64,000 nucleotides of DNA from Phymorhynchus buccinoides. Taxonomy: Eukaryota; Mollusca; Gastropoda; Neogastropoda; Raphitomidae. Made by a program: the position numbers and the translations under genes. Within the stretch, counting starts at the first letter, position 1. Each line of letters opens with the position of its first letter. The notes beneath the pieces are model-generated. The model saw only the letters and a list, made by a program, of their open reading frames with translations. It did no database searches and was not told the DNA's origin. Below, piece after piece: positions 40,201 through 44,465 of the stretch. The stretch is from assembly GCA_017654935.2 (NCBI GenBank), contig CM065693.1:24894500-24958499 (forward strand), in the 5' to 3' direction.

Positions 40201-41489
40201 AGATACAGACATTGGGGAATCAACAGCCATCATAAAAAGCCAAGTGTCCGTCCGTGTGTGTGTGTGTGTGTCTGTGTGTGTGTGTGTGTGTCTGAAACAC
40301 AAAACGGGCCTTATAACTCCGCCGCTTTTCGACCGAATCGCTTCAAATTTGCTGTGAGCTCTAACGGGGCGATGGCAACGGCAACCAAGGCGGCCATGTC
40401 ATTTGCGCGGTTTCGCAAATGCGCGAAACGCGCATCCGCCGGCCTCTTGGCGCCTGTATCTCCGGCCGATTGCCTTCAAATTTGGCAGGTACATGACCGG
40501 GTACGGTGACTATCGGTGTGCCAAACCGGAAGCGAATCGGTTCAGAAACGCGTGCGCTATACGCTGCTTTACCTTTTCACGAATAACTCCACCGTTTCTT
40601 AACCCAATCGCCTCAAATTTGCTGTCAGCCTTGCTATGGCCCGGGCAAAGCCTAGCAGCAAATTGGAAGACAATCGGGAGAGTGCGTCACTCTCACAGCA
40701 GCGCCAACGTGAAACAGGGCCTTATAACTCCGCCGTTTCTTAACCGAATCGCTTCAAATTTGCTGTACTCAGCATTACCAGTACTTGGCTTTACCGTTAC
40801 TAGGCGTTACCAGTACGGTGCATTGCCAGTACTAGGCGTTGCGCTAGTGTAAGTTAAATGCCAGGGTGGTTGTTATAGCTTATTCTCCAACAAAGTATGG
40901 AAAAATCTCTCATTCTTTTCTTTCCAGTCAGGAGTATGTGTTTGCAAGTGATTCCTTACGTCGGATGTTTTGCCCATGACAACACAAAATGAAAAACTTT
41001 AAACATACATATATTCAAACACAGAAAAACTAGGGTTAAATTAATTATTTTAAATTTAAGTAATGTTTTTAAATTTTTATCAAACATAAGAAAAAGTATT
41101 TTATTTTAACCCCTTGACTGCTAGTGCCACCAACGTATTACATACTGACCTGATAACATCACTGATGATGTCATCAGATGAAGAGGAATAACCCTGATAT
41201 GTTGGCTTTTGCTCTAACACTTTGCCAGATTGGCTCTATCACTAGTATCAGTATGAGTTGTCTTTTTCGTGGCATGATTTGCCCAATGGTTTTTTCTTTA
41301 ATTTTCTCTATGAATGTATGTCATTCTGTTATAGTCTGAACATAATTCCAGTTGTTGAAGACTTACTTGAAGCTGCAGAGCAGGCAGATCAAGGGCAGGG
41401 GCTGGCTGCGATTCAACCTGGGAGGTTAACACAAAGAATGGGTCACTTCCAAACAATTCCGAGTTCTCCCCACATAAGTCTTCCTCCAT
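1475..41489 (-). CDS. TP53BP1: TP53BP1 (53BP1) orthologue, 25 coding exons, 3' part outside window
   Basis: DNA-damage-response scaffold that in vertebrates is recruited to double-strand breaks, is phosphorylated by ATM on S/TQ sites, and recruits RIF1 and PTIP. It acts in the nucleus. I assembled 25 exons by GT-AG sites; every junction phase matches its neighbour and the total is 3850 nt. Motifs agree in order with vertebrate 53BP1 as I recall it: GSDPFFVLTSQVESQ near the start, MSQDLF, STPSHHLASLQLSGQ, PSPDAYGDMPHIIPSTP, SQSQSASETTF, the VTKVTRYI oligomerization segment, then SGDLADISS. S/TQ pairs are abundant throughout. The tandem Tudor and BRCT domains are not in the window, so the gene continues left of base 1. 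The start is the only ATG in the open part of exon 1, with a good context (gaaggcATGg). Exon edges are inferred from sequence, not from transcripts. Confidence 0.92.
1692..3294. other. Intron 24
   Basis: GT microsatellite at about 1972-2110. 2180-2245 is shared with 61285-61330 (gtgggagcgacaccattgca-like). 3110-3190 is rich in GCGGAA. No exon; the phase of exons 24 and 25 already agrees. Confidence 0.5.
3295..3623 (-). CDS. TP53BP1: 53BP1 exon 24
   Basis: 329 nt, DRSLGRRSSMAESPLV then SFLSPDQSTIERED..., several serine runs and VEERSRVGVLVTE. Acceptor accctag, donor GTAGGG. Its 5' edge is copied many times in intron 23. Confidence 0.86.
3624..4540 (-). repeat. Exon 24 acceptor-edge arrays in intron 23
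   Basis: Two adjoining arrays. At 3616-3990 the acceptor and first exon bases (acggtcacctaggg on the plus strand) recur near 3661, 3741, 3830 and 3971, separated by CA repeats. At 3991-4540 a unit of about 104-114 bp (gttaatccctg at 4001, 4115, 4228, 4340 and 4444) carries agtgcacggtcacc, a degenerate copy of the exon 24 start in which the acceptor AG is lost. Confidence 0.75.
4545..5325 (-). repeat. Exon 23 donor-edge array, 96-bp unit
   Basis: Units begin at 4545, 4641, 4737, 4833, 4929 and 5025, exactly 96 bp apart, and a seventh from 5121 runs into exon 23 itself. Each holds the last 30 or so bases of exon 23 and its GTCAGT-type donor plus intron sequence. Near-identity suggests recent expansion. 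A long open frame through the array is only a by-product of the 96-bp period. Confidence 0.9.
5140..5294. mobile_element. MITE with CCGTATTTTTCGGACTATAA ends
   Basis: Inverted termini (ccgtatttttcggactataa ... ttatagtccgaaaaatacgg) flanked by TA. Inserted in the seventh unit of the exon 23 array, splitting it. Related elements are at 23576-23924, 50650-50812, 51031-51204 and 55094-55254. Confidence 0.8.
5326..5436 (-). CDS. TP53BP1: 53BP1 exon 23
   Basis: 111 nt, SSRRSSGSASQPQPSSPP then WKVSVDRTVPASLVEHME. Acceptor gtgcgcag, donor GTCAGT. Its last 30 nt and donor are repeated six times in the following intron. Confidence 0.85.
6306..6555 (-). CDS. TP53BP1: 53BP1 exon 22 (SGDLADISS)
   Basis: 250 nt. 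KEGEPVLVEEIHQV continues the oligomerization segment. SGDLADISSSSLSIKASS then matches vertebrate SSGDLGDISSFSSKASS. Acceptor ctgaaacag with a weak pyrimidine tract, because a SINE-like element sits within 15 bp upstream. Donor GTAATG. Confidence 0.93.
6570..6909 (+). mobile_element. SINE-like element inserted next to exon 22 acceptor
   Basis: Begins gttccccccatgaggatacc and ends gcgatcgaagaagaag. The same family occurs at 21737-22410, 26840-27160 (inverted), 30580-30868, 32780-33090, 34935-35115, 39300-39610 and 52740-53110. Flanked by a probable target duplication agtaaaa (6563-6569 and 6910-6916). The family body contains the phrase gaaactgtctgagcgatcga. Confidence 0.75.
7036..7109 (-). repeat. 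Copy of exon 22 acceptor edge without the SINE
   Basis: Carries the first 30 nt of exon 22 (KEGEPVLVEE), its acceptor ctgaaacag and the original upstream intron (acgtttccaaatacagtgg), with no SINE between them. The same intron sequence is found at 6913-6942, on the far side of the inserted SINE. Confidence 0.8.
7116..7560. mobile_element. Self-nested MITE, CAGACCTGTTTAC ends
   Basis: The inner copy (7150-7369) has ends cagacctgtttac and gtaaacaggtctg. It is inserted in an outer copy of the same family lying in the opposite orientation (7116-7149 plus 7370-7560). Other copies: 29950-30158, 35713-35908 and, degraded, 14752-14963. Confidence 0.75.
7979..8812. mobile_element. MITE (GGACTATAAGG family) carrying a LINE 3' end
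   Basis: Outer ends resemble the 5140 element (tatttttgtgactataaggtg ... cagtcgcaaaaatacggta). Inside, 8060-8390 is a LINE 3' end (FKTALKTHLFRQY-like coding remnant, then gcgctctataaatg and a TTA tail). Ends about 20 bp from the exon 21 donor. Confidence 0.6.
8834..8986 (-). CDS. TP53BP1: 53BP1 exon 21 (oligomerization segment)
   Basis: 153 nt, 51 codons. Contains VTKVTRYIMRTEKM and IVVQRIKDGNVIDEKTTV, matching the vertebrate oligomerization segment (LVTRVITDVYYVDGTEVERKV). In vertebrates this segment is needed for stable focus formation. Acceptor gcccacag, donor GTAAGT. Confidence 0.92.
9063..9245. repeat. Dispersed repeat end and 48-bp direct repeat
   Basis: 9063-9130 resembles 60870-60950 (agcgatatttcgatttatt ... 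aaatgttggccaactg). Next, accaatcagcttacagagaa is repeated about three times with 48-bp spacing. No coding signal. Confidence 0.6.
9253..9509. mobile_element. TTAA-class MITE, degenerate
   Basis: Ends ccctttcatcgcc and gttgaaagggttaa, a diverged member of the CCCTTTCACCGCC family listed at 17491, 23024, 37657, 38614, 57888 and 59525. Confidence 0.65.
9751..10095. mobile_element. ACAGTGGAACC-ended element
   Basis: Ends acagtggaaccctgcc and ggttcgactgta. Interior holds ggccacaaggagcatgccat and a stretch also found at 23640-23820. Non-coding. Confidence 0.5.
10190..10830 (-). repeat. Exon 20 donor-edge array in intron 20
   Basis: A unit of about 165 bp. The true exon end lies at 10775; diverged copies of its donor end and the flanking intron (gaggagtc ... 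caccaaactccacactcttc) are near 10610, 10445 and 10278. Each also repeats the intron phrase cctttagtatg ... gaaattgc. None of the older copies keeps a clean donor and a long open frame. Confidence 0.75.
10775..11070 (-). CDS. TP53BP1: 53BP1 exon 20
   Basis: 296 nt. Reads DLPTNPATTPSQQL..., an A/P/Q-rich stretch, a GAGKGAGDSQDSQ segment, then KLKKRKSVEFGGVVQIDSSP. Acceptor ttttgcag, donor GTAAGG. Its donor edge is copied three more times in the downstream intron. Confidence 0.85.
11275..11562 (+). mobile_element. Truncated CR1/L2-like LINE 3' end abutting exon 19
   Basis: Encodes the C-terminal reverse transcriptase remnant SNRVVQYWENMSTKVKD then NILKNLLDQDTM. It continues gcgaggcccacttctagccc and ends in a (CTA)n tail whose last bases are the donor of exon 19. 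A better-preserved relative is at 36390-36905. Confidence 0.75.
11563..11800 (-). CDS. TP53BP1: 53BP1 exon 19 (basic)
   Basis: 238 nt, SKNKSKAFLGRQRKVLVKKKK... with a second basic cluster, PPAKRTRKGERF. These could serve as nuclear localisation signals (inference). Acceptor gttccag. The donor is GTTAGTAGTAG, the tail of a LINE that abuts the exon. Confidence 0.85.
12627..13034 (-). CDS. TP53BP1: 53BP1 exon 18 (largest, SQ-rich)
   Basis: 408 nt, 136 codons, phase 0 on both sides. Low-complexity, with repeated SQ (TASQPP, TSSQPV, TSSQAV, GSQSQL) and a threonine run. Acceptor gaccccag, donor GTGAGT. No folded domain is visible. Consistent with the ATM-target region. Confidence 0.87.
13060..13700 (-). 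mobile_element. LINE 3' relic split by a TTAA MITE
   Basis: 13060-13177 and 13657-13700 are pieces of a LINE 3' end (tgcgctttacat; gccctaagcgcttacaataa) on the minus strand. The MITE at 13178-13656 (ttaactcactcgggacgaat ... gccgagtgagttaa) lies between them with TTAA at both ends. The rest of intron 17, to 13881, has only CA repeats. Confidence 0.7.
13882..14057 (-). CDS. TP53BP1: 53BP1 exon 17
   Basis: 176 nt, proline/serine/glutamine-rich with RPSQSQPVSQRTSQV, followed by a helical-looking ARLAQLSERAAAK. The donor is the start of a (GT)n tract. Acceptor tgttctag. Confidence 0.85.
14543..14666 (-). CDS. TP53BP1: 53BP1 exon 16
   Basis: 124 nt, TVMDSEPEDEGTQSYEVF then PALSGNSSITVQAPP..., phase 0 to 1. 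Acceptor cggacag, donor GTAAGG. One TQ site. Confidence 0.85.
14667..15640. other. Intron 15, left part: MITE relics
   Basis: 14752-14963 is a degraded CAGACCTG element. 15012-15223 has ends cagtgatgtgccgagg and gggacatcactg, the same family as 43901-44340 and 54486-54706. 15550-15630 is a minus-strand LINE tail (cagcgcttcacctttaagct). No exon was recognised. Confidence 0.55.
15659..15744 (-). pseudogene. Exon 15 tandem copy e, frame-broken
   Basis: 86 nt instead of 84: two extra bases near the donor end turn VYNMD into a frame-shifted end. The GTAAGT donor remains. It is the most distant and most decayed copy. Confidence 0.5.
15863..15946 (-). other. Exon 15 tandem copy d: open 84-nt potential exon
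   Basis: 84 nt reading NEDRMDTGGEGSKAND then DQDDTADVYNMD. More diverged than copies b and c but still open with donor GTAAGT. Confidence 0.45.
16011..16094 (-). other. Exon 15 tandem copy c: open 84-nt potential exon
   Basis: 84 nt reading IEERMDAGGEGSKAND then DHDDAADVYNMD, almost the same peptide as the end of exon 15. Donor GTAAGT and gacacag upstream. Open and frame-preserving. Confidence 0.5.
16171..16254 (-). other. Exon 15 tandem copy b: open 84-nt potential exon
   Basis: 84 nt, 28 codons, IEERMDAGGEGCKAND then DHDDTADVYNMD, with donor GTAAGT and the upstream sequence gacacag that could act as an acceptor. Phase 0 on both sides, so inclusion would keep the frame and repeat the acidic segment. 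The upstream 76 bp lack a good polypyrimidine tract, which argues against strong use. Confidence 0.5.
16331..16538 (-). CDS. TP53BP1: 53BP1 exon 15 (source of the tandem copies)
   Basis: 208 nt, SEDLFANIGRPSVPPPPHL... to DDHDDAADVYNMD, ending phase 0 before donor GTAAGT. Acceptor gatttcag. The last 84 nt (from IEER to VYNMD) recur four times in the following intron. The C-terminal half is strongly acidic. Confidence 0.88.
16555..17490. other. Intron 14, right part: ATG microsatellite and unclassified sequence
   Basis: 16570-16680 is an ATG/GTG-rich microsatellite. 17120-17310 holds inverted-repeat sequence (ggccgtgtacacac ... gtgaacccggcc), probably another MITE. 17330-17478 matches part of the 18314 family. 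No coding evidence. Confidence 0.4.
17491..17743. mobile_element. TTAA MITE beside exon 14 donor
   Basis: ttaaccttttcaccgcc at the left, ggcagtgaaagggttaa at the right, with TTAA as the probable target duplication, as in piggyBac-type insertions. Ends 15 bp from exon 14. Non-coding, about 250 bp. Confidence 0.8.
17759..17891 (-). CDS. TP53BP1: 53BP1 exon 14
   Basis: 133 nt, PEVGNGEKRGEMEEGSPSQ then SVFQRARQSRR and an alanine/serine-rich end. Acceptor gtgtgtgcag, donor GTGAAC. A TTAA MITE ends 15 bp past the donor. Confidence 0.83.
17938..18020 (+). mobile_element. tRNA-derived SINE fragment
   Basis: Box-A-like tggttaaggcgttc and box-B-like gagttcgaatgagg are about 40 bp apart. No intact cloverleaf, so it is not annotated as a tRNA gene. 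Confidence 0.5.
18044..18237. mobile_element. Short MITE, ACAGTGGAACCTCC ends, few internal units
   Basis: acagtggaacctcccttata ... tataagggaggttccactgt. The interior has one unit of the TAAGACC repeat that is expanded in the element at 31071-32688. A related copy lies at 58965-59143, and a more distant one at 56607-56769. Confidence 0.8.
18314..18548. mobile_element. TTAA MITE, CCCCTTGACTGCC family
   Basis: ttaaccccttgactgccag ... gcagtcaaggggttaa, with an internal palindrome (gatgacatcatcagtgatgt). A left part of the same family lies at 41109-41270. Confidence 0.8.
18800..18972. mobile_element. GGACTATAAGG-type MITE relic before exon 13
   Basis: Degenerate copy (caccataaggcattcac ... gccttatactgtgcagttat) ending about 15 bp from the exon 13 donor. 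Confidence 0.5.
18988..19076 (-). CDS. TP53BP1: 53BP1 exon 13 (SQSQSASETTF)
   Basis: 89 nt. Encodes VSPSKAAISIDMVHSQ then SQSASETTFKLE, matching vertebrate ASQSFCESSSETPFHF. Acceptor ttgtgcag, donor GTGAGT. Confidence 0.9.
19210..19748. mobile_element. TTAA element, ACTCATTCCATGCTGG left end
   Basis: ttaactcattccatgctggc at left, agagttaatt at right. Ends are only loosely inverted. Interior has no ORF of note. Confidence 0.45.
19758..20280. mobile_element. TTAA element ending at exon 12 donor
   Basis: ttaactctttcaccccgta ... cgtgctacatagtgaaaaagttaa, about 520 bp. Its right TTAA is 9 bp from exon 12, so intron 12 begins with the element almost at once. Confidence 0.65.
20290..20422 (-). CDS. 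TP53BP1: 53BP1 exon 12
   Basis: 133 nt, with split codons of two bases at each end. Serine-, lysine- and aspartate-rich (SFSSSAPKHDQEM..., NSSSSKDSKDSIAEGLL). Acceptor tatacag, donor GTACTC. A TTAA MITE ends 9 bp past the donor. Confidence 0.82.
20490..21010 (+). repeat. Dispersed repeat with CCCCGAGCCGAAGGTTCGGGG hairpin
   Basis: Starts with a perfect short hairpin (ccccgagcc gaa ggttcgggg), followed by a tccgtccgtccgg stretch and actattcagt. Looks like a high-copy invertebrate repeat; class unknown. 20920-21010 contains the gccgacacattccgatttc phrase of the SINE-like family. Confidence 0.45.
22225..22390. mobile_element. tRNA-derived SINE relic
   Basis: Contains gacctcggtttatcgtctca and caggttcgaactcgggttta ... 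gcgaacgcgatacctc, a box-B/box-A pair read on the minus strand. A related sequence is at 53400-53590. Confidence 0.5.
22434..22520 (-). CDS. TP53BP1: 53BP1 exon 11
   Basis: 87 nt, VKTDDLFIASQNQRLG then PMLSQNSAQPLS. DDLFIASQ recalls the vertebrate HDIFIPS motif. Acceptor gttttcag, donor GTTAGA. A SINE-like element ends about 23 bp past the donor. Confidence 0.85.
22698..23005. repeat. Three tandem copies of a ~110-bp unit
   Basis: The phrase atggctgaatggttggcctg starts at about 22698, 22806 and 22914. The third copy is shorter. Not derived from an exon that I can recognise. Confidence 0.8.
23024..23511. mobile_element. TTAA MITE nested within its own family
   Basis: Outer element 23024-23511; inner element 23067-23312 of the same family, with TTAA at each junction. 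Removing the inner copy restores the outer sequence tttccattaaacttacctgg. Confidence 0.85.
23576..23924. mobile_element. GGACTATAAGG-type MITE
   Basis: Left end atatttttcggactatgaag, right end ccttataatctgaaaaatat. Interior shares ggtcgagatgcgcacgcagg-like sequence with 9970-9990. Confidence 0.65.
24060..26250. other. Intron 10, unclassified portion
   Basis: Holds a hairpin (catgggaattcccatg) near 24080-24110, poly-C runs near 24330 and 24567, an approximate direct repeat (gctttgatcg ... ctttaaccctctaac at 25159 and 25389) and a CA repeat at 25529-25565. No ORF with coding character. Confidence 0.4.
26263..26302 (-). CDS. TP53BP1: 53BP1 exon 10 (small)
   Basis: 40 nt, SQWRTDSQATVRS plus one base. 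Acceptor ttttcag, donor GTAATT. Two SQ pairs. Required to move from phase 0 (exon 9) to phase 1 (exon 11). Confidence 0.72.
27396..27521 (-). CDS. TP53BP1: 53BP1 exon 9
   Basis: 126 nt, 42 codons, phase 0. The chosen frame reads VGGGGLSGPTLAKDLPEWQQ then SQSLCLLM..., resembling the vertebrate TQSQGLCLQ segment. A second frame is also open through the exon, but it would break phase with exons 8 and 10. Acceptor ttttgacag, donor GTTTGT (weak). Its 5' edge is copied three more times in the intron behind it. Confidence 0.78.
27522..27900 (-). repeat. Exon 9 acceptor-edge array in intron 8
   Basis: Copies of the exon 9 start with acceptor (ccaac|ctgtcaaa on the plus strand) have edges at 27642, 27762 and 27869, about 120 bp apart, each with 45-50 bp of exon-like sequence and the upstream intron (atttcacagaataccaccat). 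All three keep the acceptor AG. Confidence 0.8.
28296..28600 (+). repeat. Dispersed repeat GGTGCCATAGCCGATGAGG
   Basis: Same sequence at 49915-50120 (inverted), 50222-50435 and, in part, 37188-37305 and 58470-58600. Includes ccatatgtgtctg and gggactttactggtttcgta. Function unknown; likely SINE-type. Confidence 0.6.
28978..29052 (-). CDS. TP53BP1: 53BP1 exon 8
   Basis: 75 nt, phase 0 on both sides: PAMKPSSELQSPESQ then KQSSAGPSAS. Acceptor gttgttgcag, donor GTGAGT. Serine- and glutamine-rich and disordered. Confidence 0.82.
29320..29660 (+). mobile_element. LINE 3' end
   Basis: Coding remnant STWNKLPLPLRSANSL then SSFKSSLKTTLFK, the usual C-terminus before the 3' UTR of jockey/CR1-type LINEs, then GT- and TTG-rich DNA and the tail taagcgcttagggcttg. 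Confidence 0.65.
29783..30263. mobile_element. MITE with nested CAGACCTG MITE
   Basis: Outer ends ccgtaattcgcggactataa and cttgtagtctgtgaattacgg. Inner element at 29950-30158, as in the 7116 entry. Confidence 0.75.
30348..30431 (+). repeat. Inverted copy of exon 4 acceptor region
   Basis: 84 bp that appear identical to the reverse complement of 37067-37150, which covers the last 44 bp of intron 3, the acceptor and the first 40 nt of exon 4. It lies in intron 7, antisense to the gene. Confidence 0.88.
30901..30959 (-). CDS. TP53BP1: 53BP1 exon 7
   Basis: 59 nt. Only one frame is open (EETVYKPEDVQTLNSQQGR) and it is the frame required by exon 6. Acceptor ctgtttcag, donor GTAAGA. Encodes one SQ site. 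A SINE-like repeat ends about 30 bp past the donor. Confidence 0.85.
31071..32688. mobile_element. MITE with a 17-unit internal minisatellite
   Basis: Ends acagtggaacctcc and ggaggttccactgt. Interior has 17 counts of the phrase acctacttctctg at about 91-bp spacing, with two variants (ccttataagac and ccttaaagac) that partly alternate. The unexpanded form is at 18044-18237. Confidence 0.88.
33806..33891 (-). CDS. TP53BP1: 53BP1 exon 6 (PSPDA / PSTP motif)
   Basis: 86 nt. Encodes EEEICPSPDAYGDMPHIIPSTP..., closely matching the vertebrate block PSPDAF...PFIVPSSP that follows the LQLSGQ motif. The donor is GTGTGTGTC, so the 5' splice site lies in a GT microsatellite. The acceptor is tgctcgcag. 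Confidence 0.93.
33892..35243. other. Intron 5
   Basis: Contains loosely repeated sequence (aataaccctat ... gagtgaatgcccttt) at 34060-34260, a partial GGACTATAAGG-type relic near 34390-34500, and part of the SINE-like family at 34935-35115. No exon candidate. Confidence 0.4.
35244..35346 (-). CDS. TP53BP1: 53BP1 exon 5 (LQLSGQ motif)
   Basis: 103 nt, acceptor actatcag, donor GTGAGT, two split codons. Contains STPSHHLASLQLSGQ followed by PMLVPETLEES. Vertebrate 53BP1 has STP...HLLQLSGQ followed by LVQ at the same position, one of the strongest identity signals in the window. Confidence 0.93.
35390..35920. mobile_element. TTAA element with nested CAGACCTG MITE
   Basis: ttaactcattccaccctggg at left, aaagggttaa at right. 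The inner element 35713-35908 has cagacctgtttac ends. Confidence 0.6.
36390..36905 (+). mobile_element. CR1/L2-like LINE 3' end
   Basis: Reads LPSLKGRRVRGDLIQVYKII, then after a break FSNRVVQYWNNLSTNIK and NTFKNLLDKDTM. This is the thumb/C-terminal part of a non-LTR reverse transcriptase. Ends gcgaggcccacttctagccc and (CTA)n. Strongly 5' truncated; not a host gene. Confidence 0.78.
36973..37106 (-). CDS. TP53BP1: 53BP1 exon 4
   Basis: 134 nt, acceptor ttgtgacag, donor GTAAGC. Encodes an acidic serine-rich stretch and DPMSQDLFAPKN, which matches the vertebrate STQEDLF region just before the LQLSGQ motif. Its first 40 nt and the preceding intron are duplicated in inverted orientation in intron 7 (30348-30431). 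Skipping this exon would shift the frame. Confidence 0.88.
37657..37904. mobile_element. TTAA MITE, CCCTTTCACCGCC family
   Basis: ttaaccctttcaccgccaaa ... ggcggtgaaagggttaa. Intact palindromic ends. Confidence 0.85.
38445..38541 (-). CDS. TP53BP1: 53BP1 exon 3
   Basis: 97 nt between acceptor ctttgcag and donor GTAATG, phase 1 in, phase 2 out. Encodes SFVLVADSEVEGEDKP..., acidic and disordered. A TTAA-flanked MITE lies about 70 bp upstream. Confidence 0.8.
38614..38863. mobile_element. TTAA MITE, CCCTTTCACCGCC family
   Basis: ttaaccctttcaccgccagc ... ggcggtgaaagggttaa, opposite orientation to the 37657 copy. Confidence 0.85.
38970..39125 (+). repeat. Dispersed repeat GTACCCTGGCT...ACTCCAGGGATCATCC
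   Basis: Related copies at 9537-9640, 26555-26700 (inverted) and 40050-40190. Shared phrase gcacttgaacactatg. Class unknown. Confidence 0.6.
39669..39723 (-). CDS. TP53BP1: 53BP1 exon 2
   Basis: 55 nt, starts phase 0 (GEEESCDSEVIYPIMESS) and ends phase 1. The acceptor is a GT-rich tract ending gtgtgtgcag; the donor is GTGCAC, which is weak. Acidic and unstructured. Supported mainly by phase agreement with exons 1 and 3. Confidence 0.7.
40240..40860. repeat. Repeat AACGGGCCTTATAACTCCGCC with GT tract
   Basis: 40243-40378 is the inverse of 1-115 (gcgaatcggt ... ggcccgttttgtgtttcag). 40720-40860 ends in a short minisatellite (taccagtac, cattgccagtactaggcg) that also occurs at 63850-63920. Confidence 0.65.
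41367..41489 (-). CDS. TP53BP1: 53BP1 exon 1 (initiator)
   Basis: 41 codons, MEEDLCGENSELFG..., ending DLPALQLQ before donor GTAAGT, phase 0. The segment GSDPFFVLTSQVESQ resembles the vertebrate N-terminus, which has a hydrophobic run followed by SQPESQ. An in-frame stop lies about 60 nt upstream and there is no earlier ATG. The 5' UTR extent and promoter were not resolved. Confidence 0.85.
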
Positions 41490-42542
41490 GCCTTCACAGG
41501 CTGACACCGACACACACGGCGACAGTCTCCATTTCTCACAGTTGCAGAACTTTTACAAGGTGTCTTTCAATCCCGCCCAAGATTACACAGCAACACTTGA
41601 TGACTTGATCTTAATGGCACAGAGTGGTCTTTTTAATTGAATAATCAATCATCGAGAGTGAGATTATGTCGGAAAATGTATCATCTAGTGAGGTTGCACA
41701 CTGTAAAGTTCTAGTACTTCACCTGTGAAATGTGAAGCGCTAAAGTGACTTGGACTACTGAGACCATGTGACATATAGGGCTAAGGGAAGTAACCCATAG
41801 CGAGTCACAAGGAGTGGTCATCCCCTTAGTAGTTTCGTTTTTGTGCTGTGGCATGTGTGGTTTCCAGTTGATTGGTGTTTATGCAATTGTTTTGAGTGTT
41901 GGTGAGTATGGTTAGTAACTTAGTATAGATATGTGAAGCGCTAACTTCAACGTTTCTAATATACACCTAATTATGTAGGATTTTGCTTTGGTAGCCAGAT
42001 TTGTGTTGATAAACAGAAAAGGTAAAACAATGACTACGTGATCTTTTATTATCTCACTAAAAGTAAAACTGCATAATCATGTGAATTTATTCTTCTTTGG
42101 CGGCGAGTCCGCGACCATTTTCTTTATACAGAAAGTAAATGTTCACACTTATGACACTGACAGATGTCACCAGAGAAAAAGAAAGAAGCAGTTTTAAAGA
42201 AAACGTGTCTAAACAGAGACCGTTCGCAGAGATCTGATAGACTGGCAGAAGCCATCTTTTTATTTAACTGGGCCTGACGAAGGTCTAATTTTCAATATTT
42301 TTCACACAATCAAAGTAGAATGCTCGTTTTTCTCTTGTATGTATGAGATATATATTCCTGATCCTAGCCCCATCCTGATTGTAAGTTCTAACCCTAAGAA
42401 AAACAAAGTTGGACGGACAATTGACTTTTGCTTTTGTTCTCACATGCGGAGCACTTGTTTCCTTCATTTGTTTTGGTTGTTTTCAGTTCTAACCCTGACC
42501 CTTACCCCATTCCTACAGAACATGTTTGAATCGCTCAGAACA

Positions 42543-42543
<1 letters not shown>

Positions 42544-42610
<67 letters not shown>

Positions 42611-42787
42611 CTCAGCAAAGGGACTGGTTTCTGCCTAAGCCTCGCAGCTTATAAAATGTCCCACCCGAATGTTTTTCTTTAGTGGGTTGCATTCGATAAT
42701 AAGCATCACCACTACTAGAACTACTACTTCTGTTTTTATTACTATTGCCTACTAGACACAGACACGCATGGAAACAATACATGATGT

Positions 42788-42855
<68 letters not shown>

Positions 42856-42900
42856 ATACATTCAGGTTTGAATTGAAGCAGACTCTCCAAAACATTTTCT
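42544..42900 (-). mobile_element. LINE/SINE 3' end with (TAG)n tail and CA microsatellite
   Basis: (TAG)n at 42544-42608 is the tail read on the minus strand of a sequence (gcgaggcttaggcagaaacc) resembling the CTA-tailed LINE ends. An inverted relative is at 46640-46835. CA repeat at 42793-42852. Confidence 0.55.
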
Positions 42901-43900
42901 ATATAGTTTTTTTACCACGTTTCAGATTCAGAATAGTCTACATTAATTAGTTCAGTGAAATAAGAAAACTGAGTAATCGATAGACCTTGATATTAAATTA
43001 CAATAAAATTGCATAAAAAATAAAAATGATGGGACTTTAAAAATAATAAAAACCTTTAGAACGCCAGTAACAGAAATCGATTTTGTCCCTGCTCTGCTCT
43101 CGGATTCCTAACCCTATCCCTTTTCTGGCAGATCAATTCTAACACTATCCCTATCCACAATCTAGTGAAAGGTCTGTGTTAAGACTCAACTGAAGTAGTA
43201 GTAGTAGTAGTAGTAGTGTGGGGGACTGGCTCATAAGCCTAGGCCTCGCTGCCTATCAAGTGTCCCCATCATTCTTTTTGTACCAGAGGTTCCGTTAGAC
43301 CGGCATATGCCGTTTTTTACCAATATTTTTTGGTCTAGTACTAATAAAAATTAATGTCATCGGTATCGCGTAACGGTACCTGAGAATTTCTTTCGAGCTG
43401 GTAAGGAAAGACCCTGCGTCACACACCTACGTCAGGCAGATGCGCGATAAAAGTTTTGCGTAAATAGCAAGGTTGTTTACCGCTTGTGGGCTACCTGCTC
43501 TCTGCTCTCCGGTTTCTTATCTGTATAGATTGTGTAGCTCTCCCCTCACCCCCCTCTGACGTCTTTCTGTCGTTCTGTTTGTCTGATGATGACGACAACA
43601 TCACAAAAGTGACGTAACTTGGTCTTAAAAGGCAACATACAATGACGCATTACGATCGCATAGATCTATGTACAGATATTTTCTGCACAGCGAAGTTTGA
43701 TTGCACCGGCTGTGTGATGGCCAGTACCGGAATATTTTCCTGTTGCCGGTACTGTCCACCGAAACTTTTGGTAGGCTAGCGGAACCTCTGTGTACATTTG
43801 CTATAATTATGCATACGCATTATAATTTTATTCATTCATCATATGAAAGAAAGGTCCAGATAACAAAAGCATATTTGTCTTTCCTGCTAAATCTGACAGT

Positions 43901-44340
43901 GATGTACCGAGGCCCAGGTCATAGGATATTGACCAATTAAAATTGAAAATGTCCTATTGTGTTCTTCCCAGTCACAACAAAAGCCCGATTATTGTTTTAA
44001 CACTGGCATGCTTGGTCTTAAGAGCCTGGACAGTGGACATTGTCCTATTGAATTATCTTGTCTTGGGACAGTTTCAAAGTTTGTCCTACAGGGCTCCCAA
44101 TCGTCCCGCAAAACAAGGGGTCCCAGGGACTCCTTCACTTACAGCATAGAGGGTCCTAGAGGCAGGATAGAGGGTCCCAGTGGCATTGTGAATGCTAAAA
44201 AGAATGTTTCCAGTGCATCCCTGGGACCCCCTGCACATTCTTTTAGAGGGCCCTTTAGAATTTTAGTGCTTCATAGACCCCCAAATGGGGGTCCCTGGGA
44301 GCCCTGTCCTACCACTTTTCGATCCTCTGTACATCACTGA
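43901..44340. mobile_element. MITE with a second element nested inside
   Basis: Outer ends gtgatgtaccgaggcccagg and cgatcctctgtacatcactg. The inner 44086-44310 matches 5535-5745 in inverse orientation (tcccagggacccccatttg). Outer relatives at 15012 and 54486. Confidence 0.7.
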
Positions 44341-44387
44341 ATCAGTAAATGACTCTCTAATTCTGTACAATACAGCTAATTGTGGTT

Positions 44388-44388
<1 letters not shown>

Positions 44389-44465
<77 letters not shown>

